From Rothia sp035916755 (GTDB lineage: Bacteria > Actinomycetota > Actinomycetes > Actinomycetales > Micrococcaceae), in the NCBI RefSeq assembly GCF_035916755.1, contig NZ_JAYWIX010000009.1:1-64000 (forward strand): a stretch of DNA of 64,000 nt. The letters run 5' to 3'. Positions 12,617 to 20,893 of this stretch are shown piece after piece (positions within the stretch are counted from its first letter, which is position 1; each line of letters begins with the position of its first letter). Both the position numbers and the translations under genes were made by a program. The notes under the pieces were generated by a model. It was not told the DNA's origin. It worked only from the letters and a program-made list of their open reading frames with translations, and searched no databases.

Positions 12617-13819
12617 TTAGAGGCCCAGGCGCTGGTCGCGGGCTGAAGCGACCTTGGAGGACATACCGAACAGCTCAATGAAGCCGCGGGCCATGGACTG
12701 ATCGAAGGTGTCGCCTTCGTCGTAGGTGGCCAGGTTGAAGTCGTAGAGGGAGGTCTCTGACTTACGGCCGGTAACAACGGCGCGGCCACCGTGCAGATCC
12801 ATGCGGATATCGCCATTGACCATCTTCTGGGTGTCGTTGATGAAGGCGTCCAGGGACTTCTTCAGGGGTGAAAACCACTGGCCGTCGTAGACCAGTTCGG
12901 TCCAGCGCTGACCAACAATCTTCTTGAAGCGGGCCTGCTCGCGCTCGATGGTGACGTTTTCGAGTTCCTTGTGGGCAGCCATGAGGGCCATTGCGCCAGG
13001 AGCCTCGTAGATTTCGCGGGACTTGATGCCGACTAGGCGGTCTTCGACGATGTCGATGCGGCCGATACCCTGGGCACCTGCGCGGCGGTTCATAATCTCG
13101 ATAGCTTCAAGCGGGGTGACAGCCTGGCCGTCGATGGCAACGGGGATGCCCTCCTTGAAGGAGATGACGACAGTATCGGGGGCGGGAGCGAAGGTGGGGT
13201 CGTCGGTGTAGTCGTAGACATCCTTGGTGGGGCCGTTCCAGATGTCTTCGAGGAAGCCGGTTTCAACAGCACGGCCCCAGACGTTCTGGTCGATGGAGAA
13301 GGGGTTCTTCTTGGTGGTGACGATCGGCAGGTTGTTCTTTTCTGCGTAGTCGATGGCTTTCTCGCGGGTCAGAGCCAGGTCACGCACGGGGGCGATGCAC
13401 TTGAGATTGGGACCCAGGGTCTGGATGCCTACCTCGAAACGGACCTGGTCGTTGCCCTTACCTGTGCAGCCGTGGGCTACGGTGGTGGCGCCGAACTGCT
13501 TGGCGGCAGCTACCAGGTGCTTGGTGATGACGGGGCGGGAAACAGCTGATACCAGGGGGTAGGCATCCATGTAAAGGGCGTTGGCCTTGAGAGCGGGCAT
13601 GCAGTACTCGTTGGCGAACTCATCGCGAGCATCTGCCACGTAGGCTTCTACAGCACCGCAGTCGAGAGCACGCTGGCGGATGGTCTCAAGGTCCTCGCCA
13701 CCCTGCCCTACGTCAACGGCAACGGCAATAACTTCGGCGCCGGTAGCTTCGCCGATCCAGCCGATGGCTACTGAGGTGTCAAGACCGCCTGAGTAGGCCA
13801 GGACGATGCGCTCTTTCAT
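12617..13819 (-). CDS. argG: argininosuccinate synthase
   Basis: The enzyme joins citrulline and aspartate using ATP. It is 400 residues. The N-type ATP pyrophosphatase motif AYSGGLDTS lies at residues 8-16. Other family blocks are GCTGKGNDQVRFE and the substrate-binding SPLKKSLDAFI. ATG 13819 has AAGGAG 5 bases upstream. Its promoter (13877-13905) is overlaid by two ARG boxes, so ArgR with arginine should repress it. It is separated from the argCJBDFR operon by about 5.5 kb of unrelated genes. Confidence 0.97.
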   Translation of the reverse strand: MKERIVLAYSGGLDTSVAIGWIGEATGAEVIAVAVDVGQGGEDLETIRQRALDCGAVEAYVADARDEFANEYCMPALKANALYMDAYPLVSAVSRPVITKHLVAAAKQFGATTVAHGCTGKGNDQVRFEVGIQTLGPNLKCIAPVRDLALTREKAIDYAEKNNLPIVTTKKNPFSIDQNVWGRAVETGFLEDIWNGPTKDVYDYTDDPTFAPAPDTVVISFKEGIPVAIDGQAVTPLEAIEIMNRRAGAQGIGRIDIVEDRLVGIKSREIYEAPGAMALMAAHKELENVTIEREQARFKKIVGQRWTELVYDGQWFSPLKKSLDAFINDTQKMVNGDIRMDLHGGRAVVTGRKSETSLYDFNLATYDEGDTFDQSMARGFIELFGMSSKVASARDQRLGL

Positions 13820-13870
13820 GGTGCTCCTTGAGGTATTACGTTCAGGGGCGGGAGGTCCCCGCAGGTTCTA

Positions 13871-13904
13871 TAAATAATTATGCACACTCAGACATAATTA
13901 TGCA
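13871..13904 (-). promoter_or_regulatory. tandem ARG boxes (ArgR operator) before argG
   Basis: Two near-identical 14-mers lie 20 bases apart: 13871-13884 and 13891-13904. Both contain TAATTATGCA, so on the minus strand TGCATAATTA begins each box. They match the general ArgR half-site pattern (TGNAT..A/T-rich..). One covers the -10 and one the -35 of the argG promoter. Confidence 0.75.
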
Positions 13905-13905
13905 A
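13877..13905 (-). promoter_or_regulatory. argG promoter
   Basis: On the minus strand TTGCAT (13905-13900), 17 bases, then CATAAT (13882-13877). Both elements are buried in ARG boxes. The distance to the argG start is about 58 bases, leaving a short leader. Confidence 0.65.
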
Positions 13906-14041
13906 AACGTATCGGTTAGTGATACGCGCTACTATCATCGCGCGGCTACCCCAAACCAGCAAGAGAAACGCGCACCCGAAAATGAAAAAACCTTAATGGA
14001 ATACTCACAGAACTTTTAAAGATGGCTGACACACTAGAAAC

Positions 14042-14531
14042 ATGCTCAAGAAATACATCTTCGGAATCCTACTGCTTGCAGCTGTTGGAATGGTCGCCGC
14101 TCTCGCTCTACTCATGAGCTTTCGAGGCCAGCTCAGCTATGAGGTAGACCCCATCGTCCTTGACCGCACCACCTCCCCCAGCTCGTCAGCGTCCGCCTCT
14201 GCTGGCCCCTCACCGTCGGCGACAAGCGAGAGCCCCAGCCCTGAGCCCACCACGGAGCAGGCAGCTGACCAGGCCACCCCGGCTGAAGAAGCCCCCGCGG
14301 TCGTGGAGCAGGCACCTGCCGAAGCCCCGGTCGTTGAACAAGCTCCGGCAGTTGTTGAAGCCCCCACCCCCGTCGTGGTCGAGCAGGTACCGGCACCTGT
14401 GGTTGTCGAGCCAGCACCCGCCCCCCGTCGTCGTGGAGCAGGCGCCCGCGCCTGCCCCGGCACCGGAGGACGATGACGACGACGACTACGAGGTCGATGA
14501 CGATGACGATGACGATGACAACGATGACTAA
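14042..14531 (+). pseudogene. membrane-anchored Pro/Val/Glu-rich protein with Asp-rich tail, frameshifted at a C6 tract
   Basis: I do not recognise a named family. Residues 1-30 are a basic start and one membrane segment (KKYIFGILLLAAVGMVAAL). A Ser/Pro linker follows, then degenerate VVEQAP/VVVEQVPAP repeats. As written, the frame runs into 18 unrelated residues (RRRGAGARACPGTGGR) and stops at 14476. Dropping one C from the six at 14421-14426 continues the repeat pattern (PAPVVVEQAPAP) and adds a C-terminus of about 18 Asp among 21 residues, ending at TAA 14529-14531. That stop overlaps the kinase ATG (ATGACTAA), which supports the longer product of 162 residues as the ancestral form. The extra C could be phase variation, a mutation or an assembly error. 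A role as an extracytoplasmic partner of the kinase is inference. Confidence 0.65.
14495..14518 (+). repeat. CGATGA tandem repeat, four copies
   Basis: Four exact CGATGA units lie in the Asp-rich tail, with near-copies on both sides (14469-14480 and 14521-14527). In the tail frame they encode Asp; in the kinase frame they encode Met-Thr. The tract is of a kind prone to slippage. Confidence 0.85.
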
Positions 14532-16107
14532 TCCCTTCAAAAAGCTCCGGTCCAAGCAGCGCTCACAGGAGCAGACCAGTGTGCAGAACCCGCGCACCGG
14601 GTCAGTGCGATTGCGCATCGTAGCCTGGATGGTTCTGGTCACGGCTTTTATCATCACCGGCCTGATCTTCACGGTGCGGGAGATTCTTATCAGTGAGGTG
14701 GGCGCCAACGCCGCAGCGAGCACCGAAAGCGAAATTTCAGAGTTCCGCACCTTCGCTGAACTCGGGGTAGACCCCACCACCGCTGCCCCCTTCGAAGACC
14801 TAGGCCAGATGCTCACAGTCTTTGTCTCCCGCCAGTTCACCGGCTATTCAGAGCAACTCATCGGTGTAACCAGCAACCAGGTCATTTTCATCGAAGAACA
14901 GCAAGACTACGCCGAAGAAACCGGCTACAGGCTCCCCCAGGACCAGAATCTACTGGCACTCATCACAGGCTACGAACAGACGTCGGGGATTGAGCAGACC
15001 CCGGCCGGCCCGGTTCACTGGGGCAAGGTGGAGGTCAGCCTCAATACCGATGCCGGAACCCAAACCGGGCACCTCGTTGTTGTGGAATACATCCAGCCTG
15101 AGCTCGATGCGGTACAGCACACCATTGTCACTATGATTTGGGTAGGGCTCGGTGGGCTGGCAGCTACCGTGCTCATCGCCTGGCTGGTTGCAGGCAGAAT
15201 CACCAAACCGATTCGTAGCCTACGCACCGTAGCCCAAGCCATCAACGATAAAAACTTTTCAGGTCGAGTCGCCGTCAAGGGCGATGATGATGTAGCCGCT
15301 ATGGGCTGCACCTTTAACCAGATGCTTGACAGATTGGAGGAGTCAGCCATGATTGAACGTCAGTTTATGGACGATGTCAGCCACGAGCTGCGCACCCCCA
15401 TCACCATCGTGCGAGGTCACCTTGAGCTCATGGAGCGCACCGCGGAACAAGATCAGACCCTGCAGCTGGTTGACGACGAACTAGAGCGCATGGGGCGTAT
15501 CGTCGCTGACCTGCTCACCCTGGCCAAGTCGGAGCGTCCGGACTTTGTCTCTCTCCACCCGGTCGATGTCGCAGATTTGATGATCACCCTTGATTCAAAG
15601 GTGCAGGCCTTCACCGACCACCGCTGGATGATTTCAGATATTGCCGAAGGTGAGGTTGATCTTGATGAACAACGCATCACCCAGGCTATGGTGCAGCTCT
15701 GTGCCAACGCGGCCCAGTACTCCCCCGAGGGAACCACCATTTCTATCGGCTCAGCTTTCGAGGGAACAGACCCACAGCGTGAACTCAAGTTCTGGGTACG
15801 CGACCAGGGCCCCGGCGTCAGCGCAGAAGACGCCGCAACCCTCTTCGAACGCTTCAAACGCAACAACGCCAAGAACCCCGCCACCGCCAAAAAGCACTCG
15901 GTGGGAGCAGGGCTGGGGCTGGCCATCGTCCGCTCCATCGCAGAAGCCCACGAGGGTTCCGTATGGATTGCCCAGCCCGACGACGGAATCGGGGCCATCT
16001 TCGGCATCACCCTGCCGGTCAACGCCCCCGCAGAGAGCGGCAAGGACGACACTGACGCCCTAGCAGACAGCGTCTCCAGCGTTCGCTACCCCAGCTGGAC
16101 CAAATAA
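14524..16107 (+). CDS. two-component sensor histidine kinase (HAMP, HisKA, HATPase)
   Basis: The 527-residue membrane kinase has a first membrane segment at about residues 30-52, an extracytoplasmic sensor of about 145 residues, and a second segment near 201-224. A HAMP linker (GRITKPIRSLRTVAQAI) follows to about 275. The phosphoacceptor His287 is in SHELRTP, with an N box QLCANAAQYSPEG near 390 and G boxes RDQGPGVS and GAGLGLAIV. The sensor domain is not one I recognise. I chose ATG 14524, which overlaps the stop of the Asp-tail gene by 8 bases. Several in-frame ATGs lie upstream inside the repeat and would add up to 17 Met/Thr-rich residues. It precedes the regulator gene by 41 bases. Confidence 0.93.
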   Translation: MTNPFKKLRSKQRSQEQTSVQNPRTGSVRLRIVAWMVLVTAFIITGLIFTVREILISEVGANAAASTESEISEFRTFAELGVDPTTAAPFEDLGQMLTVFVSRQFTGYSEQLIGVTSNQVIFIEEQQDYAEETGYRLPQDQNLLALITGYEQTSGIEQTPAGPVHWGKVEVSLNTDAGTQTGHLVVVEYIQPELDAVQHTIVTMIWVGLGGLAATVLIAWLVAGRITKPIRSLRTVAQAINDKNFSGRVAVKGDDDVAAMGCTFNQMLDRLEESAMIERQFMDDVSHELRTPITIVRGHLELMERTAEQDQTLQLVDDELERMGRIVADLLTLAKSERPDFVSLHPVDVADLMITLDSKVQAFTDHRWMISDIAEGEVDLDEQRITQAMVQLCANAAQYSPEGTTISIGSAFEGTDPQRELKFWVRDQGPGVSAEDAATLFERFKRNNAKNPATAKKHSVGAGLGLAIVRSIAEAHEGSVWIAQPDDGIGAIFGITLPVNAPAESGKDDTDALADSVSSVRYPSWTK

Positions 16108-16148
16108 AACTCTTAGACCCGACCGCACCATCAGAAAGAAGCCCCGCC

Positions 16149-16811
16149 ATGAGCCATATCCTGATTGTTGAAGATGACCCGCGCATCTCGTCCTTTATCG
16201 TCAAGGGCCTGAAATCAGCCGGTTACACCTCAACCCTGATTGACGAAGGCCGCTCCGCCTACGCCCTGGCCAAGGTCAGCGACTTCGACCTCATCATCCT
16301 CGATGTGGGGCTTCCCGGTATGGACGGATTTACCATCATGAAGTCCCTGCGGGCTGAAGGCATCACCACCCCCATCATCATGCTCACCGCCCGCGACTCC
16401 GTCTCAGACACCCTCGAAGGGCTTGAAAACGGCGCCAACGACTACATGACCAAGCCGTTCCAGTTCGCTGAGCTACTCGCACGCATCCGCCTGCGCCTGC
16501 TCGACACCAACCGCGAAGAAACCAACGCCTCGACCCTAGCCCACCGCAACCTTGAGCTCAACGTTCTGACCCGTCAGGTCACCGTCAACGGCACTATCGC
16601 TGAACTCACTAGCCGTGAATTCGCTCTGCTCGAGACCTTCATAAGGCACAAGAACCAGGTGCTCTCGCGCGAGCAGCTTCTAGGTCAAGTCTGGGGCATG
16701 GACTTTGCCCCCAACTCAAACATCGTCGACGTCTACATTCGCGCACTCCGCAAAAAAATTGGTGATGACTACATCGCCACCGTCCGAGGGACAGGCTACC
16801 GATTCGTTTGA
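16149..16811 (+). CDS. OmpR/PhoB-type response regulator
   Basis: The protein is 220 residues. The receiver domain has the acidic pocket EDD (8-10), phospho-acceptor Asp52 in LDVGLPG, Thr in MLTARDS and Lys in TKPFQF. A winged-helix DNA-binding domain follows (LTSREFALLE..., VDVYIRALRKKIG, VRGTGYRFV). It is the obvious partner of the kinase upstream, with AGAAAGAAG before ATG 16149. The target genes are not evident. The order small membrane protein, kinase, regulator suggests one operon. MprA- or CutR-like regulators are the nearest broad relatives, but I cannot assign orthology. Confidence 0.94.
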   Translation: MSHILIVEDDPRISSFIVKGLKSAGYTSTLIDEGRSAYALAKVSDFDLIILDVGLPGMDGFTIMKSLRAEGITTPIIMLTARDSVSDTLEGLENGANDYMTKPFQFAELLARIRLRLLDTNREETNASTLAHRNLELNVLTRQVTVNGTIAELTSREFALLETFIRHKNQVLSREQLLGQVWGMDFAPNSNIVDVYIRALRKKIGDDYIATVRGTGYRFV

Positions 16812-17096
16812 AACTTCTCTACTCATCCACCAATGCACTGCCCACGAACCGGCAGTCACCACTGCTCCCCTCGCCATCGTCAAGCCCAGCTTCATCACCG
16901 GCAAGCTACTGGTCTCTTTCTTCGTTGCTGTACTGCTCATCGGTGCTACTTCTATCACCGGGATGACATCCGCCGAGCTGTCTCTCGAAGGCGCTTTAAC
17001 CCTTGTCATCTTTATTCTTGCTATCTGGGCCTGGGTTTGTCGCTGGGGTTGTTATTCATGGCTAGGGCAGCCTAAGGCCGCGGTAGAGGCTCTCCC
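16812..17096 (+). other. intergenic region with a hydrophobic open frame, no confident gene
   Basis: One plus-strand frame through here encodes two hydrophobic stretches (LLVSFFVAVLLIGATSITGM and ALTLVIFILAIWAW) and stops at 17098-17100, overlapping the end of the ligase gene by 4 bases. No start codon with a ribosome binding site is visible between the regulator stop and the first stretch. The only in-frame ATGs lie inside the regulator gene. It may be a decayed small membrane protein; I do not call it a gene. Confidence 0.35.
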
Positions 17097-18671
17097 CTAG
17101 GCTTTCTGGGTGAGGGCCTCTGCCAGTACCCGCTTCAAGATTTTGCCGGTGGGCCCCAGCGGTAGCTCCTCTTTGAAAACATAGCGACGCGGGTACTTGT
17201 AGGCGGCAAGTTCAGCGCGGGCTAGGTTGTCGAGAGCAGCTTCAAGGTCGCTAGTCTGCTCAGGGGTCAGTTCTTCTCTGGGGACAATAACGGCTACGAC
17301 CTCTTCTCCCACCGTTTCTGAGAGCTGGCCGACAACCGCCGCTAAACGCACCTGCGGGTGGGTGTAAAGAACGTCCTCAATTTCCCGCGGGTAGACGCTG
17401 TTGCCGTTGCGCAAAATCATATCTTTGAGGCGGTCAACAATAAAGATATTGCCCTGATCATCAAGGTAGGCAACGTCTCCGGTGGCAAACCAGCGCCCCG
17501 ACATCACGGCCTCTGTAGCCTGGGCGTTGTTCCAATAACCGGCCATCACGTTGGGGCCAGCCACCCACAGTTCACCCGGCTCACCGGCAGCACGTTTCTG
17601 CCCTTGACGGTCAACGACCTTCACATCAACCCCGGGTAAAGCCCGCCCTACCGACCCCATCACCAGGCCGTATTCTGCCCGGTTGAAAGAGACAACAGGG
17701 GCTGTTTCACTCAGCCCGTAGCCCTCGTAGATGGGGAAGGCCGCTAACTGCTCGATCTCCGCGTGCACCGAGGCGGGCAGGGCTGCGCCGCCTGAAATAC
17801 CAAAGCGGACGCGCCCCTGCAATCGGTGCGCCAGGGCGGGGTCGGTGCCCAGGTAGCTGGCTAGGGCGCTGTACATGGTGGGAACTGCGGCAAAGACGGT
17901 GACCCCCGCAGCGGCGCAGAGCTGGGCTGCACCGCCCGGGGTAAAGCGAGGGAGTAGGGCTATAGCAGCACCGGCAGCCAGAACGGCGTTCATCGAAACG
18001 GTCTGGCCAAAAGCGTGGAAAAGAGGCAGTCCACCGAAGATCACGTCGTCCGCTGTAAAACCAAAAACATCTACACAGGTCAGGGCGTTAGACAGCATAT
18101 TGGCGTGGGTGAGGATTGCCCCCTTGGGGGCCCCGGTGGTTCCAGAAGTATAGAGAATAACGGCAGGCTCGTCGGTCGCAACCGATTGGGGTTCCCAGGC
18201 CTGCGGTGCGGGAGCGTCCGCGCCAAACGTGGTCTCGGGTGAAAGCACCTCAAGCGCTACGTACTCCCCCACCTCATCACGAATCTGGTCCAGCTCCTGA
18301 CCCACCCGGGTACCGGCGGCTGCAATCAGGAGCCGGGCACCGGCATCCTGCACCTGATAAGCAGCTTCGCGGGCTGAGAGCAGCGGATGCATGGGCACCA
18401 CCACAGCCCCCAGGGACAGAGCACCGTAGTAGAGGCCCACCATCGCAGGCACATTGGGTAGGGCCAAGGCCACCCGGTCACCGGCTACCACTCCGCGCTC
18501 ATGCAACCAGCTACGCAAGCTGCCCGTATATTGTGCCAACTGTCGATAGCTCATGGACCCACCGGCCCAGGTCAGAGCAGTGCGGTCTTCAGCCGCGCGG
18601 GCCTGTAGCAGAGCCGCAATATTGTTCTGGGGTGAGGAATCGGGTGTCTGCTGAGCGTCTTTGGTATTCAC
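17097..18671 (-). CDS. AMP-dependent acyl-CoA synthetase/ligase (long-chain type)
   Basis: This 524-residue ANL-superfamily enzyme adenylates a carboxylic acid and transfers it to CoA. The P-loop-like YTSGTTGAPKGA lies near residue 173. YEGYGLSETAPV is the A5 motif and FATGDVAYLDDQG the A7 motif. IVDRLKDMILRNGNSVYPREIE is the hinge region, and the catalytic Lys sits in PTGKILKR near the C-terminus. The whole resembles FadD-type fatty-acid ligases, but the substrate cannot be read from sequence. The GTG at 18671 has AAGGAAAGG upstream. It is monocistronic and converges on the two-component operon. Confidence 0.88.
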   Translation of the reverse strand: MNTKDAQQTPDSSPQNNIAALLQARAAEDRTALTWAGGSMSYRQLAQYTGSLRSWLHERGVVAGDRVALALPNVPAMVGLYYGALSLGAVVVPMHPLLSAREAAYQVQDAGARLLIAAAGTRVGQELDQIRDEVGEYVALEVLSPETTFGADAPAPQAWEPQSVATDEPAVILYTSGTTGAPKGAILTHANMLSNALTCVDVFGFTADDVIFGGLPLFHAFGQTVSMNAVLAAGAAIALLPRFTPGGAAQLCAAAGVTVFAAVPTMYSALASYLGTDPALAHRLQGRVRFGISGGAALPASVHAEIEQLAAFPIYEGYGLSETAPVVSFNRAEYGLVMGSVGRALPGVDVKVVDRQGQKRAAGEPGELWVAGPNVMAGYWNNAQATEAVMSGRWFATGDVAYLDDQGNIFIVDRLKDMILRNGNSVYPREIEDVLYTHPQVRLAAVVGQLSETVGEEVVAVIVPREELTPEQTSDLEAALDNLARAELAAYKYPRRYVFKEELPLGPTGKILKRVLAEALTQKA

Positions 18672-18828
18672 AGGGAGCCTTTCCTTAGGGGCCTAACCGG
18701 CTTTGCCCATTCTTTCATACAGGCCTGTCTAAAGCTTCTGAACGAAAGTTCTAAATAAGATTGGCGTGAGCTGTAGGGTGGTCTAGACAGGGTTGCTAAA
18801 GGGGCTTGCTTTCTGAGAAAGTGAAAGT

Positions 18829-19236
18829 ATGACAGACGCGAATCATAGCCTGACGGAGCAAGATATCGACTTCCTCAACTCGGTTTTCGACCTGGCCCGG
18901 GACAACAAGCCGGTAGCCCTCAAATCTCTGTTTGACCAGGGCGTCCCCGTTGACCTGACCAACGCCAAAGGCGATACTCTGCTCATCCTAGCTGCCTACC
19001 ACGAACACCCTGAGCTGGTTCAGCTGCTCATCAATGAGGGTGCCGATCTTGACCGCCTGAACGAGCGGGGCCAGACCGCCCTGGTATGCGCTACCTTCCG
19101 TAACAATCTACCCATCGCCCGCATGCTGCTCGATGCCGGTGCCGATGAGACTCTGGGATCGCAGACTCCCGCCGACGTTGCTGACTTCTTCGACCTTGAC
19201 GAGATGAAGAAGCTTTTCGAGGGGGTAATAGGTTAG
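18829..19236 (+). CDS. small ankyrin-repeat protein
   Basis: The protein is 135 residues with no signal peptide or membrane segment. Four ankyrin units can be read: DNKPVALKSLFDQGVPVD, GDTLLILAAYHEHPELVQ, GQTALVCATFRNNLPIAR and the capping ADVADFFDLDEMKKLF. The consensus TPLHLAA is degenerate, as in the cytoplasmic single-domain ankyrin proteins common in actinobacteria, whose role is unknown. The start at ATG 18829 has GAGAAAGTGAAAG upstream. A bidirectional terminator follows. Confidence 0.88.
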   Translation: MTDANHSLTEQDIDFLNSVFDLARDNKPVALKSLFDQGVPVDLTNAKGDTLLILAAYHEHPELVQLLINEGADLDRLNERGQTALVCATFRNNLPIARMLLDAGADETLGSQTPADVADFFDLDEMKKLFEGVIG

Positions 19237-19276
19237 ACCGGCTGCACTGCCGGGCCCCACCTGTCCCTATTGTTCA

Positions 19277-19306
19277 GCCCCGGTCTTCGACGATAAAGAC
19301 CGGGGC
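19277..19306. terminator. bidirectional terminator between the ankyrin gene and argR
   Basis: GCCCCGGTCTT and AAGACCGGGGC form a perfect 11-bp stem with an 8-base loop. TTATTC follows on the plus side and TGAACAAT on the minus side. It serves the convergent ankyrin gene (+) and the arg operon (-). Confidence 0.8.
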
Positions 19307-19337
19307 TTATTCACGCTGTCTGGCTGCGGGTAAAGAC

Positions 19338-19817
19338 CTAGGCCGCCCACTCCAAGAAAAGGCCAGCAACCTTTTCACCGCCATTGGGGTCGCGAGTAAT
19401 GACCATGACGGTGTCGTCACCCGCGATGGATCCCAGCAGGGGTTCTAGCCCGGCCTGGTCAATAGCTGAGGCCAGGAACTGGGCTGCTCCCGGCGGGGTA
19501 CGCAGGATGACCAGGTTAGCTGAGGCTTCGGCGGTCACGAGCAGTTCTTTGAAGAGGGAGACCAAGCGAGCGTCGGGGCCTTCCTGGCTGCTACGACGGA
19601 CGGGGTGGTTGGGCACGGCGTAAATCAGTCCCGATTTTTCGTCGCGAACGCGCTCGGCACCGATTTCCACAAGGTCGCGGGAGAGGGTCGCCTGGGTGAC
19701 TTTGAGCCCGTCGTCGGTGAGCAGCTGGGCTAGTTCGGCCTGCGAGCGCACGCGGTGGGTTTGGAGCACCTCGATGATGCGGGCTTGCCGCGCGGTTTTG
19801 GTGGAGGGAATCGCCAT
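19338..19817 (-). CDS. argR: arginine repressor ArgR
   Basis: The 159-residue protein is the arginine-responsive regulator. The N-terminal winged helix (QARIIEVLQTHRVRSQAELAQ, KVTQATLSRDL) binds ARG boxes. The C-terminal hexamerization and arginine-binding domain includes PPGAAQFLASAIDQAG and SIAGDDTVMVI. It is the last gene of argCJBDFR, 25 bases after argF, so it is autoregulated through the operon promoters. Boxes that it probably binds lie at 13871-13904, 20844-20878 and 25419-25452. Confidence 0.96.
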   Translation of the reverse strand: MAIPSTKTARQARIIEVLQTHRVRSQAELAQLLTDDGLKVTQATLSRDLVEIGAERVRDEKSGLIYAVPNHPVRRSSQEGPDARLVSLFKELLVTAEASANLVILRTPPGAAQFLASAIDQAGLEPLLGSIAGDDTVMVITRDPNGGEKVAGLFLEWAA

Positions 19818-19842
19818 TGTTTCTTCTCTTTTTCTGGTCGGT

Positions 19843-20799
19843 TTAGCTAAGAGCGGTGCGGACGTCGGTGGATAGGTTGGACTCGGCGAGCAGGAAGGCC
19901 ATGAGGGCTTTTTGGGCGTGGAGGCGGTTTTCTGCTTCGTCGAAGACGACGGAGGTGGGCCCGTCGATGACGTCGGCGGTGACTTCGTAGCCGCGGTAGG
20001 CGGGAAGGCAGTGGAGGAAGATAGCGTTGGAATCAGCCTTGTTCATAGCGTCGGTATTGACGGTGTAGGGCTTGAAGACCTGGGCGCGGGCTTCTTTTTC
20101 ATCCTCTCGGCCCATAGAGACCCAGGTGTCGGTGATGACGACGTCGGCGCTAGCCAGGGCCTGGTCGGGGTCGGTGGTGACCAGGATTGAGCCGCCGGTT
20201 TCGGCTGCTCGTTGCTGGGCTTCTGCGACGACGGATTCAGCGGGAAGGTAACCCTCGGGGCCCGCGATACGAACGTGCATGCCTGCGGTGGCGCCACCGA
20301 GCAGGTAGGAGTTAGCCATGTTGTTGGCGGCATCTCCCAGGTAAACCATGGTGAGTCCGGCCAGCTTGCCCTTGTGCTCGCGGATGGTGAGCAGGTCGGC
20401 GAGGATCTGGCAGGGGTGGTAGTCGTCGGAGAGGGCGTTGATGACGGGCACGCGGGAGTGCTCAGCCATTTCTTCGAGACCCGCCTGGGCGTAGGTGCGC
20501 CAGACGATGATGGAGACCATGCGAGAGATGACCTTGGCGGTATCTGAGATGGTTTCCTTGTGGCCAAGCTGAGCTTCGCCGGGGTTAACAATCAGGGGGT
20601 TGCCGCCGAGTTCTGCGATGCCGGCGTGGAAGGAGAAACGGGTGCGGGTGGAGGTCTTGTCGAAGATGACGGCAGCGGTCTGGGGCCCGGATAGGGGCTT
20701 GTAGCCGTAGCGGTCAGCCTTCATGGAGGCAGCCAGATCGAGCACCTGCGCCTGCTCGGCGGGGGTGAGGTCGGTGTCTTTAAGGAAGTGGCGGACCAC
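19843..20799 (-). CDS. argF: ornithine carbamoyltransferase
   Basis: The enzyme makes citrulline from ornithine and carbamoyl phosphate. It has 318 residues. The carbamoyl-phosphate loop STRTRFSF lies near residue 50, HPCQ near 128 and the ornithine/Cys motif HCLPAYRG near 263. GTG 20799 gives MVRHFLKD. It has its own ARG-box-covered promoter in the 94-base gap after argD, besides readthrough from argC. Confidence 0.96.
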   Translation of the reverse strand: MVRHFLKDTDLTPAEQAQVLDLAASMKADRYGYKPLSGPQTAAVIFDKTSTRTRFSFHAGIAELGGNPLIVNPGEAQLGHKETISDTAKVISRMVSIIVWRTYAQAGLEEMAEHSRVPVINALSDDYHPCQILADLLTIREHKGKLAGLTMVYLGDAANNMANSYLLGGATAGMHVRIAGPEGYLPAESVVAEAQQRAAETGGSILVTTDPDQALASADVVITDTWVSMGREDEKEARAQVFKPYTVNTDAMNKADSNAIFLHCLPAYRGYEVTADVIDGPTSVVFDEAENRLHAQKALMAFLLAESNLSTDVRTALS

Positions 20800-20843
20800 G
20801 GTTTTCTCCTAGTGTGGGCAGGGGCAGGTGCGGGGCCTACCCT

Positions 20844-20878
20844 TCCCATTATATGCACAGATTTTTGATATTTATGCA
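20844..20878 (-). promoter_or_regulatory. ARG boxes and promoter before argF
   Basis: Two ARG-box-like 14-mers lie at 20844-20857 and 20865-20878, starting 21 bases apart, each ending ATGCA on the plus strand. On the minus strand a perfect TATAAT (20853-20848) falls inside the proximal box; no good -35 is visible. This points to a second ArgR-controlled promoter within the arg operon. Confidence 0.65.
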
Positions 20879-20893
20879 GGGTATGAATATGGC

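Noticed and set aside
14160..14531. A separate 123-codon gene containing the Asp-rich tail
   Set aside because: Its first part is the out-of-frame reading of the repeat gene; only the tail after 14426 makes sense, as the end of the 14042 gene.
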